A DNA stretch of 64,000 bases from Hordeum vulgare subsp. vulgare (GCF_904849725.1 NC_058522.1:460414844-460478843), one strand, 5' to 3'; shown: positions 20,361-33,385, numbered from the stretch's first letter. Notes: generated by a model not told the origin, from the sequence alone. Numbers and translations are program-made.

Positions 20361-22734
20361 ATGTCTCGATCCACCTCTAAGAAGGCGAACTCCCGATGCG
20401 CGTGGGAAGGCAGCATTGTCGAGGAGGGACACATCAAGTTCCTCCGCCATCGCTGCATGATGCCTTCGGCAGAGCTCGTCGCTGTGCGCCTCCCTGGAGG
20501 AGAAGCATCTCCGACCCTGCAAGACGGTGAAGCGGTGGTCTTCACCGAGCACTTTGCCCGCAGGTTCGGGCAACTGGCAAGCGATTTCTTCACCCGCTTC
20601 CTCGTACATTTCGGCCTGCAGCCGACCATCTCGCGGTGAACGCCATCCTCTAGTTGGCTGCCTTCGTTACCCTCTATGAGGGGTTCCTGGGGATTGAGCC
20701 TCGGTTGGATCTGTGGCACCAGCTGTTCTTCTTCAAGCAGCAATCGGTGCCGCGCGGGGCCTCCGGTGCCATGAAGATAACCGCGTGCGGCGCCGCCCTC
20801 GTCCATCACCGGACTGCCTCTGGCTTCCCGAAGCTTCCTCTTCAGGATTCAGTGAAGAAGTGGCAGAAGTGATTCTACTACGTGAAGAATGTAGACCCCA
20901 GGAACGACTGCATCAACCTGCCTCCTTTCACCATCGCTCCGCCGACGGTGAAGCTGAACTAGAAGAGCACGCTGCCGAAGCAGATCGGGGAGGTGAAGTT
21001 GATATGCGCCTACCTTGAGTTTCTCAAGACCCGAGGACTTTTGGCCAAGGATCTGCTTGTTACCATGATGGCGCGCTGAATTCTATCTCTGCAGCGCCGG
21101 CCACACCGGATCTGTCAGATGAGCGGCCGACATGACCCATGCCGGCTCTCGACGAAGTACCTGCGAGCCGGCAAGGTAGCGGAGCGGGTGAACTTGATCT
21201 CCTCCGCCTCCATTGATGAAGGCGGTGCGTGGGAATGGGGCATGACCCCTTATGACCGGGACCATCCGGCCCTGATTGTAAGTTTCTTCATGATAATGCT
21301 TTCTATTTTCCTTTGGATGTCGTCTGGCTTCTAACGCCGGACGCCGGCTACATCGTCAGTTGTATGCATGCCTGCAAGTCTACCACCCGCCGGCTGCCGA
21401 CATGGAGGCGTCGGACCCCGAAGAGATCGAGGATGCGAACGAGGTGGAGCCTCAACCGACAAGCTCCAAAGAGGTCGAGGGGTGGTAGAGTCGGAAGGAA
21501 CCGAGCCGGCTGGTGAGTTTCTTGCATCTCGATTGCTTGACTAGACCGATGATGATGAGGGATCGCCTCCATTGCACAATGCAGCTGCCACAGAAGACCT
21601 AGAAGAGCTAGAGTACATCTCCAGCCCTCCCGAGAGACGACAACGCCGAGCTGCCCATGAGCCGGGCGTGGATGGAGACGCAGAACGATGGAAAGGCAAG
21701 CAAGTTGCTGCCGCCAAGACGACTCCCAAGTGAGCCGCGGCAGCCCCCCCATTTGGGGCCGTGGTGGTGGCTCAAAGAAGCAGCGAGTCGGCCCAGTTGG
21801 CGCCGACAGATGACCAGTTCCTGTCGTCGTCGGGTGAGTAGCCGCGCTCCTCTTTTCTTTGCCTCGTTCTTGATTCTTTGGTGGGTGACCCTTTCTTATC
21901 AGGTTATGACAAGCAGGGCCACCCAAACAGCAGCGATGGACGATGCCGCCGCCATGGAGCAAACCGCCTGGGCCGAAGCGGACGCCGCAAAGAAGGCGCT
22001 GCATGAGGAAGAACACCGTCCCTGGGAGGAGGCGGCCGGAAGGCAGCTGCAGGCCGGGACCAACCCAAAAAGCGAGCAACTGACCCTGCTCAGAGGCCGC
22101 CAACCAAGGAGAGGCGGTCCAAGACGAAGCACAATCCCGCCTCACAGGCAGACCTAGAGGCACGGACCAGCGAGTAGGCACGTACCGGTGCGAGTGCGAC
22201 CGAAACTACCAAGGACGCTGAGCCTGGGTCTGCCGCCGCGCCGGAGGATCTCGACGCGACGCCCGACATGCCCGACATCGGGATAGACACTGCACCAGAG
22301 GCGCCGATGGAAGCGTCGGGAGCGGAGATCCCGCCGTCAAGTACGGAGGTCCCTGGCGGTGAAGCCTGGGCCTCGGACGAGATGGCCCTTGTGATGAAGA
22401 ACAAGGCCGTGGGGACCGAAGATCCGCAAGCGCCTCGTCGGGCCGATGTGTCGAAGGAGCCGACCAGGAGCGCACCAGCAGGAGACGACACCATGGTCGT
22501 GTCCAGCCGTGCCTCGTCTGCCTCCGGAGCCGGCCCGCTCTCCGGGAGCTGGCCCGTAGAGTCCTGGAGCATGGCCAAATCGATCCGCGTGAGCCTGCCT
22601 CCTGGTGCTACGCTGAGTGGGGTTCCCATGCTTGTTCCGGCGTTTTCCCGCAGCCGCGAGAAGGTGGTGCAGGCGGCCCAGGTGGCTCAGAAAGATCTGA
22701 ACCGTGTTGAGAAATGGGTTGCGGCATGTTTTTA
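20361..22734 (+). pseudogene. Gypsy-associated 'putative transposon' ORF (Transposase_28-like), degenerate
   Basis: ORF of the type annotated in grasses as putative gypsy-type transposon protein (Transposase_28 family). The first open block starts MSRSTSKKANSRCAW at 20361 and includes DGEAVVFTEHFARRFGQ and FFTRFLVHFGLQP. After a frame change near 20625 come AAFVTLYEGFLGIEPRLDLW, KQQSVPRGAS and TACGAALVHH, then further stops near 20870, 20958 and 21076. A distal acidic, Ala/Ser/Pro-rich block runs through 22268-22734. Introns are likely near 21280-21350 and 21830-21900. Relative to the RT-C LTR it is antisense, an arrangement I recall for some large grass Gypsy elements such as maize Grande. 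Function unknown. Confidence 0.6.
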
Positions 22735-22779
22735 ATCCCCACATATTTTTGTCAAGAATTTTCTTCTTCTCTATTTGCT

Positions 22780-22998
22780 CCAGTGGGGGTGCCCCGGCGC
22801 ACCCACTGGGTGTAGCCCCCGAGAGTCGGGTCAGCTGAAAGTTAGCCGGCTCGAGTCTTACTCGTGGCACCTGTTTCTTCTTTTTCTTTCTGTGGGGGCG
22901 CGCAAGCGCACCCACTGGGTGTAGCCCCCGAGAATCGGGCCGGTTGGGAATCCGCCGAGCCGAATCTTATTCATGATCAATCTTCTATTTTCTTGCAC
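22780..22998 (+). repeat. 109-bp tandem duplication
   Basis: GCGCACCCACTGGGTGTAGC starts at 22797 and again at 22906, each followed by CCCCGAGA and a TCTTA(C/T)TC block. It lies just after the RT-C ORF, probably in an intron or 3' region of it. Confidence 0.75.
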
Positions 22999-23122
22999 CG
23001 CTGGACCACCATAACGACCAGTCACACGCACAACGCGCTATTGCCCTGGCTCCAAGAGGCCGAGAGGCAAACATGCGACGCCTTGTGCGGTGAGGGCGAA
23101 CGGCTGCGTCAGGAGGTAGAGC

Positions 23123-23790
23123 TGTTGGAAATATGCCCTAGAGGTAATGCTAAATAGTTATTATTATATTTCTTGTTTGAAGATAATCGTTTATTATCCA
23201 TGCTATAATTGTATTGAATGAAAACATAGATACATGTGTGGATACACAGACAAAACAATGTCCCTAGCAAGCCTCTAGTTGGCTAGCTAGTTGATCAAGG
23301 ATAGTCAAGGTTTTCTGACTATGTGCAAGTGTTGTTGCTTGATAATTGGATCATATCATTAGGAGAATCATGTGATGGACTAGACCCAAACTATGAATGT
23401 AGCATATTGATCGTGTCATTTTATTTCTATTGTTTTCTATTTGTCAATTATTTATTCCTATGTCCATGAGATCATATAACTCACTGGCACCGGAGGAATA
23501 CCTTGTGTGCATCAAACGTCACAATGTAATTGGGTGACTATAATGGTGTTCTACAGGTATCTCCGAAGGTGTCCGCTGAGTTAGTATGGATCAAGACTGG
23601 GATTTGTCACTCCGTGTGACGGAGAGGTATCTCGGGGCCCACTCAGTAATACAACATCACACACAAGCCTAGCAAGCAATGTGACTAAGTGTAAGTCACA
23701 TGATCTTGTATTACGGAAGGAGTAAAGATACTTGCCGGTAACGAGATTGAAATAGGTATGCGGATGAGGATATACTGGGTTCACCTGGTC
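23123..23790 (+). mobile_element. BARE-1/Angela-type Copia LTR fragment
   Basis: Starts TGTTGGAAATATGCCCTAG, the hallmark start of BARE-1/Angela/WIS LTRs. It continues with GTTTATTATCCATGCTA, ATACATGTGTGGATACA, the GATTTGTCACTCCGTGTGAC block and CTTGCCGGTAACGAGATTG. It stops matching the family at about 23.79 kb, roughly a third of a full LTR of about 1.8 kb. It is inserted in RT-C sequence. Confidence 0.9.
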
Positions 23791-24709
23791 ATTTGCCAAA
23801 TTCCAGAGGAAAAATCCGGGAGAGAGAAGCTAGGAAGGAATAACAACACAAAAATCGATAACCCGATTTTTGGGGTGTTACATCGTAACTCCAAGAGGGA
23901 GCGTTATGCATGATTGTGGGTTCGGGCCCCTCGATGTCTAGCTTGAGTGACCGAAACATGAGACTAGGGGATGTGTCTGTTGCCACCAGGGAGAAAACAA
24001 TGGTGCTTGTGACCACAGTTGCAAGGATTGTTTACCTTACGCATAGTTCGTTAACGCAGTTGTCCGTTGCTTTGAGTTTACACTTTGGGTGGGGCTCGCA
24101 ACTTAATACTGGAGAGATGTTCTGGATAGATATCTCAAGGTGGATGATTAGTAAGTAGATGCTGATGCATAAATGGTCTACTTGTCTTGGCATACTGCCC
24201 ATTAATATTGAACCTCTAACTATCAAGGAGCATAATTAATTAGCATTGTGGTACGATCATAATTTTGTCAATTGCCCAACTGTGATTTGTTTACCCTAAC
24301 ATAGTTGTTTATCGTCTTTTGGGAGAGAGACATCACTAGTGAACATCATGTGACTCCGGTCCATATCACCATCATTGTTTACACCTCCATCATTTACCGC
24401 TTTCATTTACTTTAACGTTGCAATCACTATTACCTTCCCGCTTTTGTTTTGATCCTTTGCAAACTACAAGGCCGGAGAGATTGACAACCTCTGTGTACTC
24501 GTTGGGTGCAAAGTTATTTGTTGTGTGTGCAGTCCACGTCTTCTGCTAGCGCTAGGGTGGAAGACACCTACTTGTTGAGCCTAGGAGTCCTCCTAGTTCT
24601 ATAAACCTTACAGTCTTCATGTAAGGGAAATTTGTTGCTGACTACATCTCCACCTTCCACTTGGGGTAACCAACGAAGGGCGAGAAGTATATACATCAAC
24701 TCGTCATCA
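23791..24709 (+). mobile_element. Gypsy LTR fragment upstream of RT-D
   Basis: From about 23950 the sequence has LTR-interior motifs of TGATACG-type Gypsy elements: CTTACGCATAGTTCGTTAAC, TGGGGCTCGCAACTTAATAC, CAATTGCCCAACTGTGATTT, GAGATTGACAACCTC. It ends CGTCATCA at 24709. The 23791-23949 stretch is unassigned. Confidence 0.55.
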
Positions 24710-24717
24710 GCGACCAC

Positions 24718-25935
24718 GGTGTGGCCGCGCCCTGATGTCTTGTTGCCACCCCTTAAGTCGGTTGGGTCCCTTCTTTCACCGCGGCAAAGTTATTTTCCTG
24801 ATAAAAATCCCCTCAAACTTTCAGCCCAATCGGAGTTACATATCTCTGGATATTTAAGAAACGGTTAAAGGGCCACAAAACAACAGTGAAAAGAAGAGAG
24901 AAAAAGAGAGAGAGATCCAATCTTGGAGGGGCTCTCGCCCCTCCGGGAGCCACGGAGGCCAAGGACCAGAAGTGAGAACCTCTCCCCATCTAGGGAGAGG
25001 CCATGGAGAAGGATTCCCAAGGGAGGAGACTCTCCCCCTCTCTTCCAGTGGTGCCGCAGTGCCATCGGAGGAACCATCACCACGGTAATCGTCTTCATCA
25101 ACTTCACTATCTCCATCACCTTCCCTTAACTTTTTATGGCGGTCTACTCTCCTGCACCCAGTTGTAATCCCCTACTTGAACATGGTGTTTCATGCCATAT
25201 ATTATTAATCAATGATGTTTTGCCATCCTATGATGTTTGAGTAGATTTATGTTAACCTTTGGGTTGATTGATGATCTTAATTGATTTTAGTGTATGTTTT
25301 ATTTTTGTGCTGTCCTATATTGTCCTTCGTGCCACACACATGTGAGGGAATTCTCGCTGTAGGGCTTGCAATATGTTCATGATTCACTTATAGTGGGTGC
25401 CTAGAGTGACAAAACCTTACACCTGAGTAATGGAGTTGTTTGTGTGTGGGAGTAAAGGGGACTAGATGTTTAATGCTATGGTTGGGTTTACCTTAATGAT
25501 TTCTATTAGTTGCGGATGATTGCTAGATATTGAATCATATGTTCATATGATCCAAGTACGGAAAGTATGTTAGCTCATGCCTCTCCCTCATATAAAATTG
25601 CAAGAATGATTACCGACCTTGTTATCAATTGCCTAGGATGATTTCGCACACCATACCGTAATTATTCCACACTCGTTATTTGTAATAATTGTAATATATT
25701 CTAACTCTATTTAGTGCAGCAATTATTTTCATATTTTAGTTCTCCAATGTCATGCAAAGTTATCCTCTTTATACCCACAACACAGATTTATTTCTCGTTA
25801 CTAGATAGAAGCAAACATTCGGTGTATGTAGAGTCGTATCGGTGGCAAATAGGACTTCATAGAATATTGATCTTACCTTCAGCTCCTTGTGGGTTCGGCA
25901 CTCCATACTTACTACTTCTATCTTGGGGATTATCA
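24718..25935 (+). mobile_element. RT-D 5' LTR, missing its start
   Basis: Matches 29720-30977 closely by eye (shared ATATTTAAGAAAC, GGGCCACAAAACAACAG, TGTAATCCCCTACTTGAAC, GTATGTAGAGTCGTAT). It ends TTATCA at 25935, just before a primer-binding-site-like sequence. The first ~290 bp present in the 3' LTR are absent. Confidence 0.7.
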
Positions 25936-25946
25936 ATTTCTTTTCT

Positions 25947-25964
25947 CACGTCGTTGCCAAGGAG
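25947..25964 (+). promoter_or_regulatory. RT-D primer-binding site (degenerate)
   Basis: CACGTCGTTGCCAAGGAG resembles the tRNA-complementary site TGGCGCCGTTGCCGGGGAG seen intact in RT-H at 62149. Four to five mismatches suggest an old copy. Confidence 0.5.
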
Positions 25965-27017
25965 CAATAGCACGGGGTTAATATTTGTGTGTACTAAGTA
26001 GATTTTATTTTTGTTTTCTTGTTTTATTTATTTAGTTGTGGGTGAAACAAACAAAAAAATGAAAAATTAAAAACACATTTTTTTACTTATCTCTTAAAAG
26101 AGAAGCGATTGGAAAGATATGCATTCAAGAAGTGAGGGTCCACCTTGAAGACTATTGTTCATGCTCATGGAAACAATGTAGAATTTTTCTTGGAAGTTTC
26201 TCATAAAAATAATCATATCCTTGTATATACCAGTGTACTATGAAAGTAATGTGCTTGTCATAATATTCTTGATGCTCGTTTGCATGTTTCATCTACCATT
26301 CTTATGAGAGAATCATTGAAATTATCATGCCTAGCTAAAATGCTTTAAAGAAAAGGGCTTGTTGGGAGACGACCCAACACTTATCATTTCTGTTTTTGTC
26401 TGTACACGTGATTAATCTGCTGTAGTAATCATGTTTTATATCTCTTATTCCAATAATGTGCTAAGTAAAGCCTTCGGGGTGATTTGGATGATAGTAGCTT
26501 TGATCCTGTGCAAAAACAGAAACTTTTGCATCCAATGCAGAATTTCTATGATTTTAATGGAATATATTTTTTATCTTTATTTTTTACACAACATTAATAT
26601 ACAAATTCCCCAGGTTTTCATATTTTTCCATAATTCTTTGAGTTACATAAGTATGGTGTTTGTATTGCTCATTACACACTATTTTGTTTTAGACAGATAC
26701 TGTGTTCGCTTGCATAATTTGGTTGTTTTGATGATGCTATGGATTGCATCGGGAGGTATAAGACATGGATAAATTAGAATATAGTACTTTATGCAAAAAT
26801 TAAATATGAATAAATTTATAATAGTACCTAAATTTTATGATTTGCTTGTTATACTAACGGATCTCACGAGGTTTCTATTAAGTTTTGTGTGATTGAAGTT
26901 TTCAAGTTTTGGGTGAGATTACGGTATGAGCAAATAAGGAGCATCAATACCCTAAGCTTGGGGATGCCCAAGGCACACCAAGGTAATATCCAAGGAATAC
27001 TCAAGCGTCTAAGCTTC

Positions 27018-27039
27018 GGGATGCCCCGGATGGCATCTC
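27018..27039 (+). other. Conserved hairpin, RT-D copy 1
   Basis: GGGATGCC, loop CCGGAT, GGCATCTC: eight base pairs counting one G-U pair. Preceded by GCGTCTAAGCTTC. Confidence 0.5.
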
Positions 27040-27741
27040 CTCTTTCGTTTTCAACACTATCGGTATATCTTACTTGGAGCTATATATTTATTCATGACAT
27101 AATATGTGTTTTTCTTGGAGCGTCATTTATATTTTGTTAGTATTTCTTTTATGTTACTTATAATCTTGTTTATCAATAAAATTTTCCAAGAATTGCCTTT
27201 AGAATGCTTGAATTGCATGTGTCACGTGTGCTGTATAAAAACAGAAAATTTTGTTGTAGTATCTGAATGATCATATTTTACTGGAACGTTGAAAGTTTCT
27301 GAAATTTTTATAAAGTACTGTCATAAAAATTCGTTAGCTTTTCCTAAATTTTCAGAATTTTTGGAGATACATAAGTACACTGTTTGAATGAATTACTAAA
27401 GACTGTTATCTTTGGACAGATTGCTGTGATAGTTTTGTTATCTACTTATCCTAGAATTTTCATGGATTATATTGGTAGATATAAACTATGTTAATGATAG
27501 TGTACAATACCTAATGTTTGAAATCATTATGAAACTTGTCTTAGAAGTACATGAAGTGTAGATTTACTCTTATGTGTAGTAACCTATCTCACGAGTTCTT
27601 TTCAAGTTTTGTGTGGATGAAGCTTTTCACACTTAGGTGAAACCGGGATATGAGAGGATTGAACGTGATACAAAATCTCAATATTGGGATGCCCAAGGCA
27701 CCACAAGTAAATATTACAAGAAGTTTCAAGCATCTAAGCCT

Positions 27742-27760
27742 GGGGATGCTACGCATCCCA
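27742..27760 (+). other. Conserved hairpin, RT-D copy 2
   Basis: GGGGATGC, loop TAC, GCATCCCA. The stem is kept while the loop differs from the other copies. Preceded by GCATCTAAGCCT. Confidence 0.5.
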
Positions 27761-29429
27761 CCTCTCTTCGTAAAAAATTCTCGATTAGCAGACGTTGATC
27801 CTAAGTTCTCATTCATTCACAGGTGCTATTCTTGGATCATATTTTGTGTTTACTAATCCCTTTTGTTTTATGCACCATGCTGGTATGAGATAATCCTTGG
27901 TTGATTTATATAAATGCTTGATGTGCTTCACTTAAATCTTTGGAGTGTAGCCTTATAGAATGCTTCGTGTGCTTCACTTATATATTTTGAGCCTGGATAT
28001 TGATCTCTCTATATTCATCGAAGAATGCTCTATGAACTTCGCTTATATATTTTTAAGAATAGTTTGTTGATCACTCTTGTGCTTCAATTATATACTAATA
28101 GAAAATTTTGATTGAATTGAATGTCATAAAACGTGAAATTATATATGCTTCATATGCTTGTCCCATGGGGAGTAGTTACATCACATACTAAGAGTATAAG
28201 CAATAAAACTTATTGGAGGTAGCAAACAAAGCATGGTCACTTGAACAATTCATGAAGGAATAATGAAGGAAGAGAAATTTCACATATAAATATACTATCT
28301 TGGACATCTTCTATGATTGTGAGCCCCCATTAATTATTTTGAAAACTTGATCAAGTAGTTGACGTTGGACAAGGAAGACAATGTAATAGTTATGTTTCCT
28401 TATATCCACATAGTAGTTATATTTTCATGGATCCTCTAACATGTGCTGCTTGCTTAGGATCTTTTGTTAGACCAAAAATTCACACTAAGTAGAGATAGTA
28501 CTTGTGTAACCGTAACCCTTAAACCCAGTTTCTTGCCATGAGAGTCCACCATACCTACCTATGGATTGAACAAGATCCTTCAAGTAAGTAGTCATCGGTG
28601 CACAAGGCAATAAAAATTGCTCCTAAACATGTATGATCTTTTATTGTAAGGGAAAATAAGCTTTGTACGATCTTGTGATGGCAAAGAAATAAAAACGACG
28701 TACTGCATAATAAAGTTTGTTATCACAAGGGGAAATATAAAGTGACATCCCTTTCCATTAAGATATTGCACATCCAAAATAAAAAGCGCATGGAAACCTC
28801 TGCTTCCCTTTGTGAAGGGCCTTTGTTTTACTTTTCTGTTTTTACTTTTATGCAATAGCCAATAATGTTCATCCCTATTCCAATCTAATAAGTTTTTAGC
28901 TGGCAAGCATCATGTGGTGGGGAAAGATCGAGACACATATATCGAGTTGGATATAGGTGACCATGATTCATTATTATTGACATTATCCCTCAGATAAATA
29001 AGTGGGGCGGCGGAACATTAAGCCCCTATCTTTCTATGTGTTTAATTGAAACAGCTTGTTCTAAAAATATGCCTTGAGTGTCAGTAATCATGGAAGACTA
29101 AATGATAGTTGAGTGTGTGGAATTTGCTAAATATAAGCTCTTACCTAGACCCTTCTTAAAAATACGATGAATTGTAATCGTTTGATTGCTGAAAACGTAG
29201 TTTGCGAGTTTTCAAGAAAAATTATCATCTATACTTTAACCTGTGATTAGCTTGTTACTTGATAATGAGAAGTTCTATGAGAAAATAGTTGATGTTTTAT
29301 GATGCTAGAAAAAGTGATTGGAAGTAACATTGGTCAATCTTATATACTATGCTAGCATTCACACTTCATAAATTATTTCTTTTATCATTTACCTACTCGA
29401 GGACGAGCAAGAATTAAGCTTTGGGATGT

Positions 29430-30977
29430 TGATACGTCTTTAGTGTATGAAGTATTCATGCCAATATTCTACACTGTTCATATACTTTTGGCAACATTTT
29501 TTCGGACTAACTTACTTATCCAGTGTCGAGTGCTAGTTCCTATTTTTTGTGTGTTTTTTGTTTCGTAGAAAATCCATATGAAATGGACTGCAAACATGAG
29601 AAATTTTTATGGAGATTGTTTGTGGAATATATGTTAATTTTGGGAAGAAGAATCAACACCGCACGATGCCCGAGGATCTCACAAGCCAACAGGACGCGGC
29701 GAGGGGGGTAGCGGTGCCCTGATGGCTTTGAGCCAGCCCGTAAGTCGGTCAGGACCCTTCTTTTGCCGCAGGAAATATATTTTCTTAACAAAAATCCCCT
29801 CAAATTTTCAGCATGATCGGAGTAACAGATCTCTAGATATTTAAGAAACAATGAAGGGCCACAAAACAACAGCTAAACAAAGAGAGAGAGATAGATAGAT
29901 AGATAGATAGAGAGTGAGCGAGCGAGAGAGAGAGAGAGAGAGAGGGAGATAGAGAGAGAGAGAGAGATCCAATCTCGGAGGCGATCTCGCGCCTCCAGGA
30001 GCCATGGAAGCCAAGGACCAGAGGGGAGAACCTCTTCCCATCTAGGGAGAGGCCATGGAGGAGGAATCCTAAGGGACAAGACTCTCTCCCCCTCTCTTCC
30101 GGTAGCGCTGGAGTGCCACCGGAGGAACCATCGCCGCGGTGATCGTCTTCATCAACATCACCTTATCCATCACCTTCCCTAATATATCTATGGCGATCCA
30201 CTCTCCCGCACCCTACTGTAATCCCCTACTTGAACATGGTGTTTCATGCCACATATTATTAATCAATGGTGTGTTGCCATCCTATGATGTTTGAGTAGAT
30301 TTATGTTATCCTTTGGGTTGATTGATGATCTTAATTGATTTGAGTGTATGTTTTATTTTGGTGCTGTCCTATGGTGCCCTTTGTGCAACACACATGTGAG
30401 GGAATTCTCGCTGGATGGTTTGCAATATGTTCACGATTCACTTATAGTGGGTGCCTAGAGTGACAAAATCTTGCACCCGAGTAAGGTAGTTGTTTGCATG
30501 TGGGATTAAAGAGGACTTGATGTTTAATGCTATGGGTGGGTTTACCTTAATAATTTCTTGTAGTTGGAGATGCTTGCTAGAGATCCAATCATAAGTTCAT
30601 ATGATCCAAGTACGGAAAGTATGTTAGCTCATGCCTTTCCCCATATAAAATTGAAATAATGATATCTTGTTATCAATTGCCTAATATGATTTCACAGACC
30701 ATACCATAATTATTACACACTCGCTATTTGTAATATACTGTAATATATTCCAACTCTATTTGGTTCAGCAATTATTTTCATATTTTAGTTCTCCAATATC
30801 ATGTAAAGTTATCCTCTTTATACCCACAACACATTTTTCTTTATCGTTACTAGATAGAAGCAAATGTTTGGTGTATGTAGAGTCGTATTGGTCGCAGATA
30901 GGACTTGAGAGAATATTGATCTTACATTTATCTCCTTGTGGGTTCGACACTCCATACTTACCACTTCCATCTTTGGA
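29430..30977 (+). mobile_element. RT-D 3' LTR
   Basis: Starts TGATACGTCTTTAGTG right after the polypurine tract and runs to CATCTTTGG at 30977. The last ~15 bases of the 5' LTR end (GGATTATCA) are lost, so the element is slightly truncated. A (GA/GATA)n microsatellite lies at about 29880-29968. Confidence 0.75.
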
Positions 30978-31700
30978 AAGTGCGATGATATAATATTACC
31001 CCTTTGACATGTTGATAACAAATGAAACCAAATTTCCATTTCCTCTAACTATGATTTAAACCATCACCCCTTGAAGTGGGGGAATACAGGGCAACACTAT
31101 TTCACAAGTACGCCTTAGGAAACAAATGAAGTTTTAGGTCATGTAGTGCAATTTGAAATACGTTCATATTGCATATGTTAGACCATGTATACATATTAGT
31201 TTGCAACATAGTTAGTGTGGATTATGTGAAAGAGCTTTCACTATTGGAATTGTCCAGTTTGCTGAGTTTCTCGGGAACTTAGCAAAGCCAAGAAAGATCG
31301 ACGGGGTGTTTGCTGAGTTCCATTCTCGATAAAAGATACTTGGTTGATTTATATCATATAGTCCTCATCTAGTCCTCTAATGAAATAATATACAACATGA
31401 TTTGTTTACAATGAAATAGATAATAAAATGGAAAACATAAGGGATGAAATAGAATTGAATTAACTTTCAATACGGTAAAATTTCACTATTTAAACTTAAC
31501 TAAATTTTACTACTTAACTGGTGGCATTTTAAGGGAGGTATTGTCAGCTAAAGATTCAGATTTTAAACAGAAAATTAAGTTACCACGCATGTAAAGACCA
31601 CCCTTGCTTTTCTTTTTCGTTTTCTTTATTTACATGATCGTTCTAATTTTGGTATTAGATATAAGTTCTCACGATAACCAAGTATTTCCTCTCTTAAGTT
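30978..31700. other. Unassigned AT-rich sequence
   Basis: No gene, and no element I can name. A short pair of TTTGCTGAGTT repeats lies near 31258 and 31309. Confidence 0.4.
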
Positions 31701-31702
31701 CG

Positions 31703-33375
31703 TAGGTGTTTATCGTAACATTTGGTTCCCGGGAAGATCTCTCAAAGATGAAACACTGTTCTTAATTAGGACAACTATGTAAATATGAGAAAATTACAAA
31801 AAAAACCGCACTCGCCTCTAGAGTTCTAGTTTACCATCACTATTCGATTTTATTAAAACAACCACTTTTGAGGCTAGTTGGTTAGAAATTATAGCGACTT
31901 TGCCGATTTGCTTGTTTTAAAGAGTTGTATAATAGGGTGGGACCACCTGTAAAAAAATAGACGTTGCATGGAGAGTACCAATAGCGCTCGCAACCTTTCG
32001 CTTCTTCTCAACTCTCTCCCCTCTCTCTTTCTCCAACGCCCCCGTGCCAACTTCCTTCTGCTCCCCTCCTCAAAATTAGCATGTCGGCCATGGACGTGGT
32101 GGTCCTCACGATGCATGTCTTGAGCAACACTTCAAACAACATGATTTAAGATAGAAGGAGAACACTATGGAGGCCCTATTTGAGAACCTATTTGCATTTG
32201 TCGCAACCTAGGAAGGTGAGAGTGACCTATACAAAGGGTGCCCCTTAATTAGTGATTTGGGAGAAACATGAGCCATCACATGATGAGGGTGAGACCTTTT
32301 GATCCGCACCTTAAGCCCCAAAATTTCTCTATATGACGCACATTGCGTCAAATTGCTCGCGAATCGCACATGAGTGGGCATGCACATTGAACTCTAGCAC
32401 AAGCTTCTTGTTTAGGAGTATTTTGGAAGATTTACTTCGATTTTTTTTATCGAGTTTTCCCTGTTTTGTTTCTTTACCGCTTATTTCAGCTTTCTTACTA
32501 GTTTATTTTTCCATCTTCTTTTTTTTGCTTATTTTATCATGTTCTTTTTTATTTTTGAGAACAATTCATGGTTTTAAAAATGTTCATGATTTTAGAAAAA
32601 TAATCATGTTTTTCAAAAAATGTTTGAAATTTTAAAAATGTTCTCATTTCCAAATTTTGTTTTGAGTTTACAATAATGTTCTAGTTTGAAAATCGTTCAT
32701 CGATTCGAAAACGACTCGCGTTTCAAAATTTTCATTCGGAGTTTGAAAAATGTTCCCTTTATAAATAACTATTCAAATATTCAAAAAATGTTCATTATTT
32801 TAAAAATATGTTTCCTCTATCAGAAAATTATTCACATATTCAAAAATTGTTCATTTTTTCTTAGAATTTTTTTAAAGTATTCTCTTTAAAAAACAACCTT
32901 TTCCAAAGTAAAGTTCGCATTTATCGCAATTCATAGGTGTTTATCGCAACATGTGGTTCCTAGGAAGATCTCTCAAAGATGAAACAATATTCTTAATTAG
33001 GCTAACTATGTAAAGATGAGAAAATTACAAAAAAACCACATTCATGTCTAGGGTTGTAGTTTACCATCATCATTCAATTTTTCTAAACAACGAGTTTTGA
33101 GGCCAGTTGGTTACAAATTACATTGGTTGGCTGATGTGCTTGTTTTAAAGTGCTTTCTAATAGGGTGGGCCCACCTGTAAAAAAATAGACATCGCATGGA
33201 GAGGACCATTAGCCCGAGAAACCATTGGCTTCTTCTCAACTCTCTCCCCTCTCTCTCTACCATGCCCCCGTGTGAACTGCCTTCTACTTCCCTCGTCAAA
33301 ATTGGCATGTTGGCCATGTGCGTGGTAGTCCTCACGATGCACGCCTCGGGCAACACTTCAAACAACAAGATTTGA
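31703..33375. repeat. Long direct repeat pair (about 445 bp each)
   Basis: Copy 1 (about 31703-32147) and copy 2 (about 32931-33375) share GTAGGTGTTTATCG / CATAGGTGTTTATCG, GGAAGATCTCTCAAAGATG, ATAGGGTGGG(A/C)CCACCTGTA, CTTCTTCTCAACTCTCTCCC and CAACACTTCAAACAACA in the same order. Between them is 780 bp of AT-rich sequence with TGTTCATGA-type repeats. This could be a small LTR-like element or a segmental duplication; the ends are not clean TG...CA. Confidence 0.65.
32440..32900. repeat. AAATGTTCA-type AT-rich repeats
   Basis: Many imperfect copies of AAAAATGTTCAT(G/T)A with intervening T-runs, similar to 13020-13330. Such tracts are frequent in Triticeae DNA transposons, but the family is not determinable here. 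Open frames in it are Phe/Ile/Lys-rich and not coding. Confidence 0.5.
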
Positions 33376-33385
33376 CACAGGAGTA

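Larger units (their letters stand above)
25965..29429 (+). mobile_element. RT-D internal domain, non-coding
   Basis: Nearly 3.5 kb with no credible gag, protease, RT or integrase, so this is a non-autonomous element. It holds the GTTGGG...CCCAAC hairpin (26361-26378), two tandem copies of a ~730-bp unit with the GGGATGC hairpin (27018 and 27742), and ends with a polypurine tract (GAATTAAGCTTTGGGATGT, to 29429). Confidence 0.65.

Noticed and set aside
19777..20809. Minus-strand open frames (up to 270 residues) opposite the RT-C ORF
   Set aside because: The plus strand shows the recognisable Transposase_28-like blocks; the minus frames are compositional shadows.
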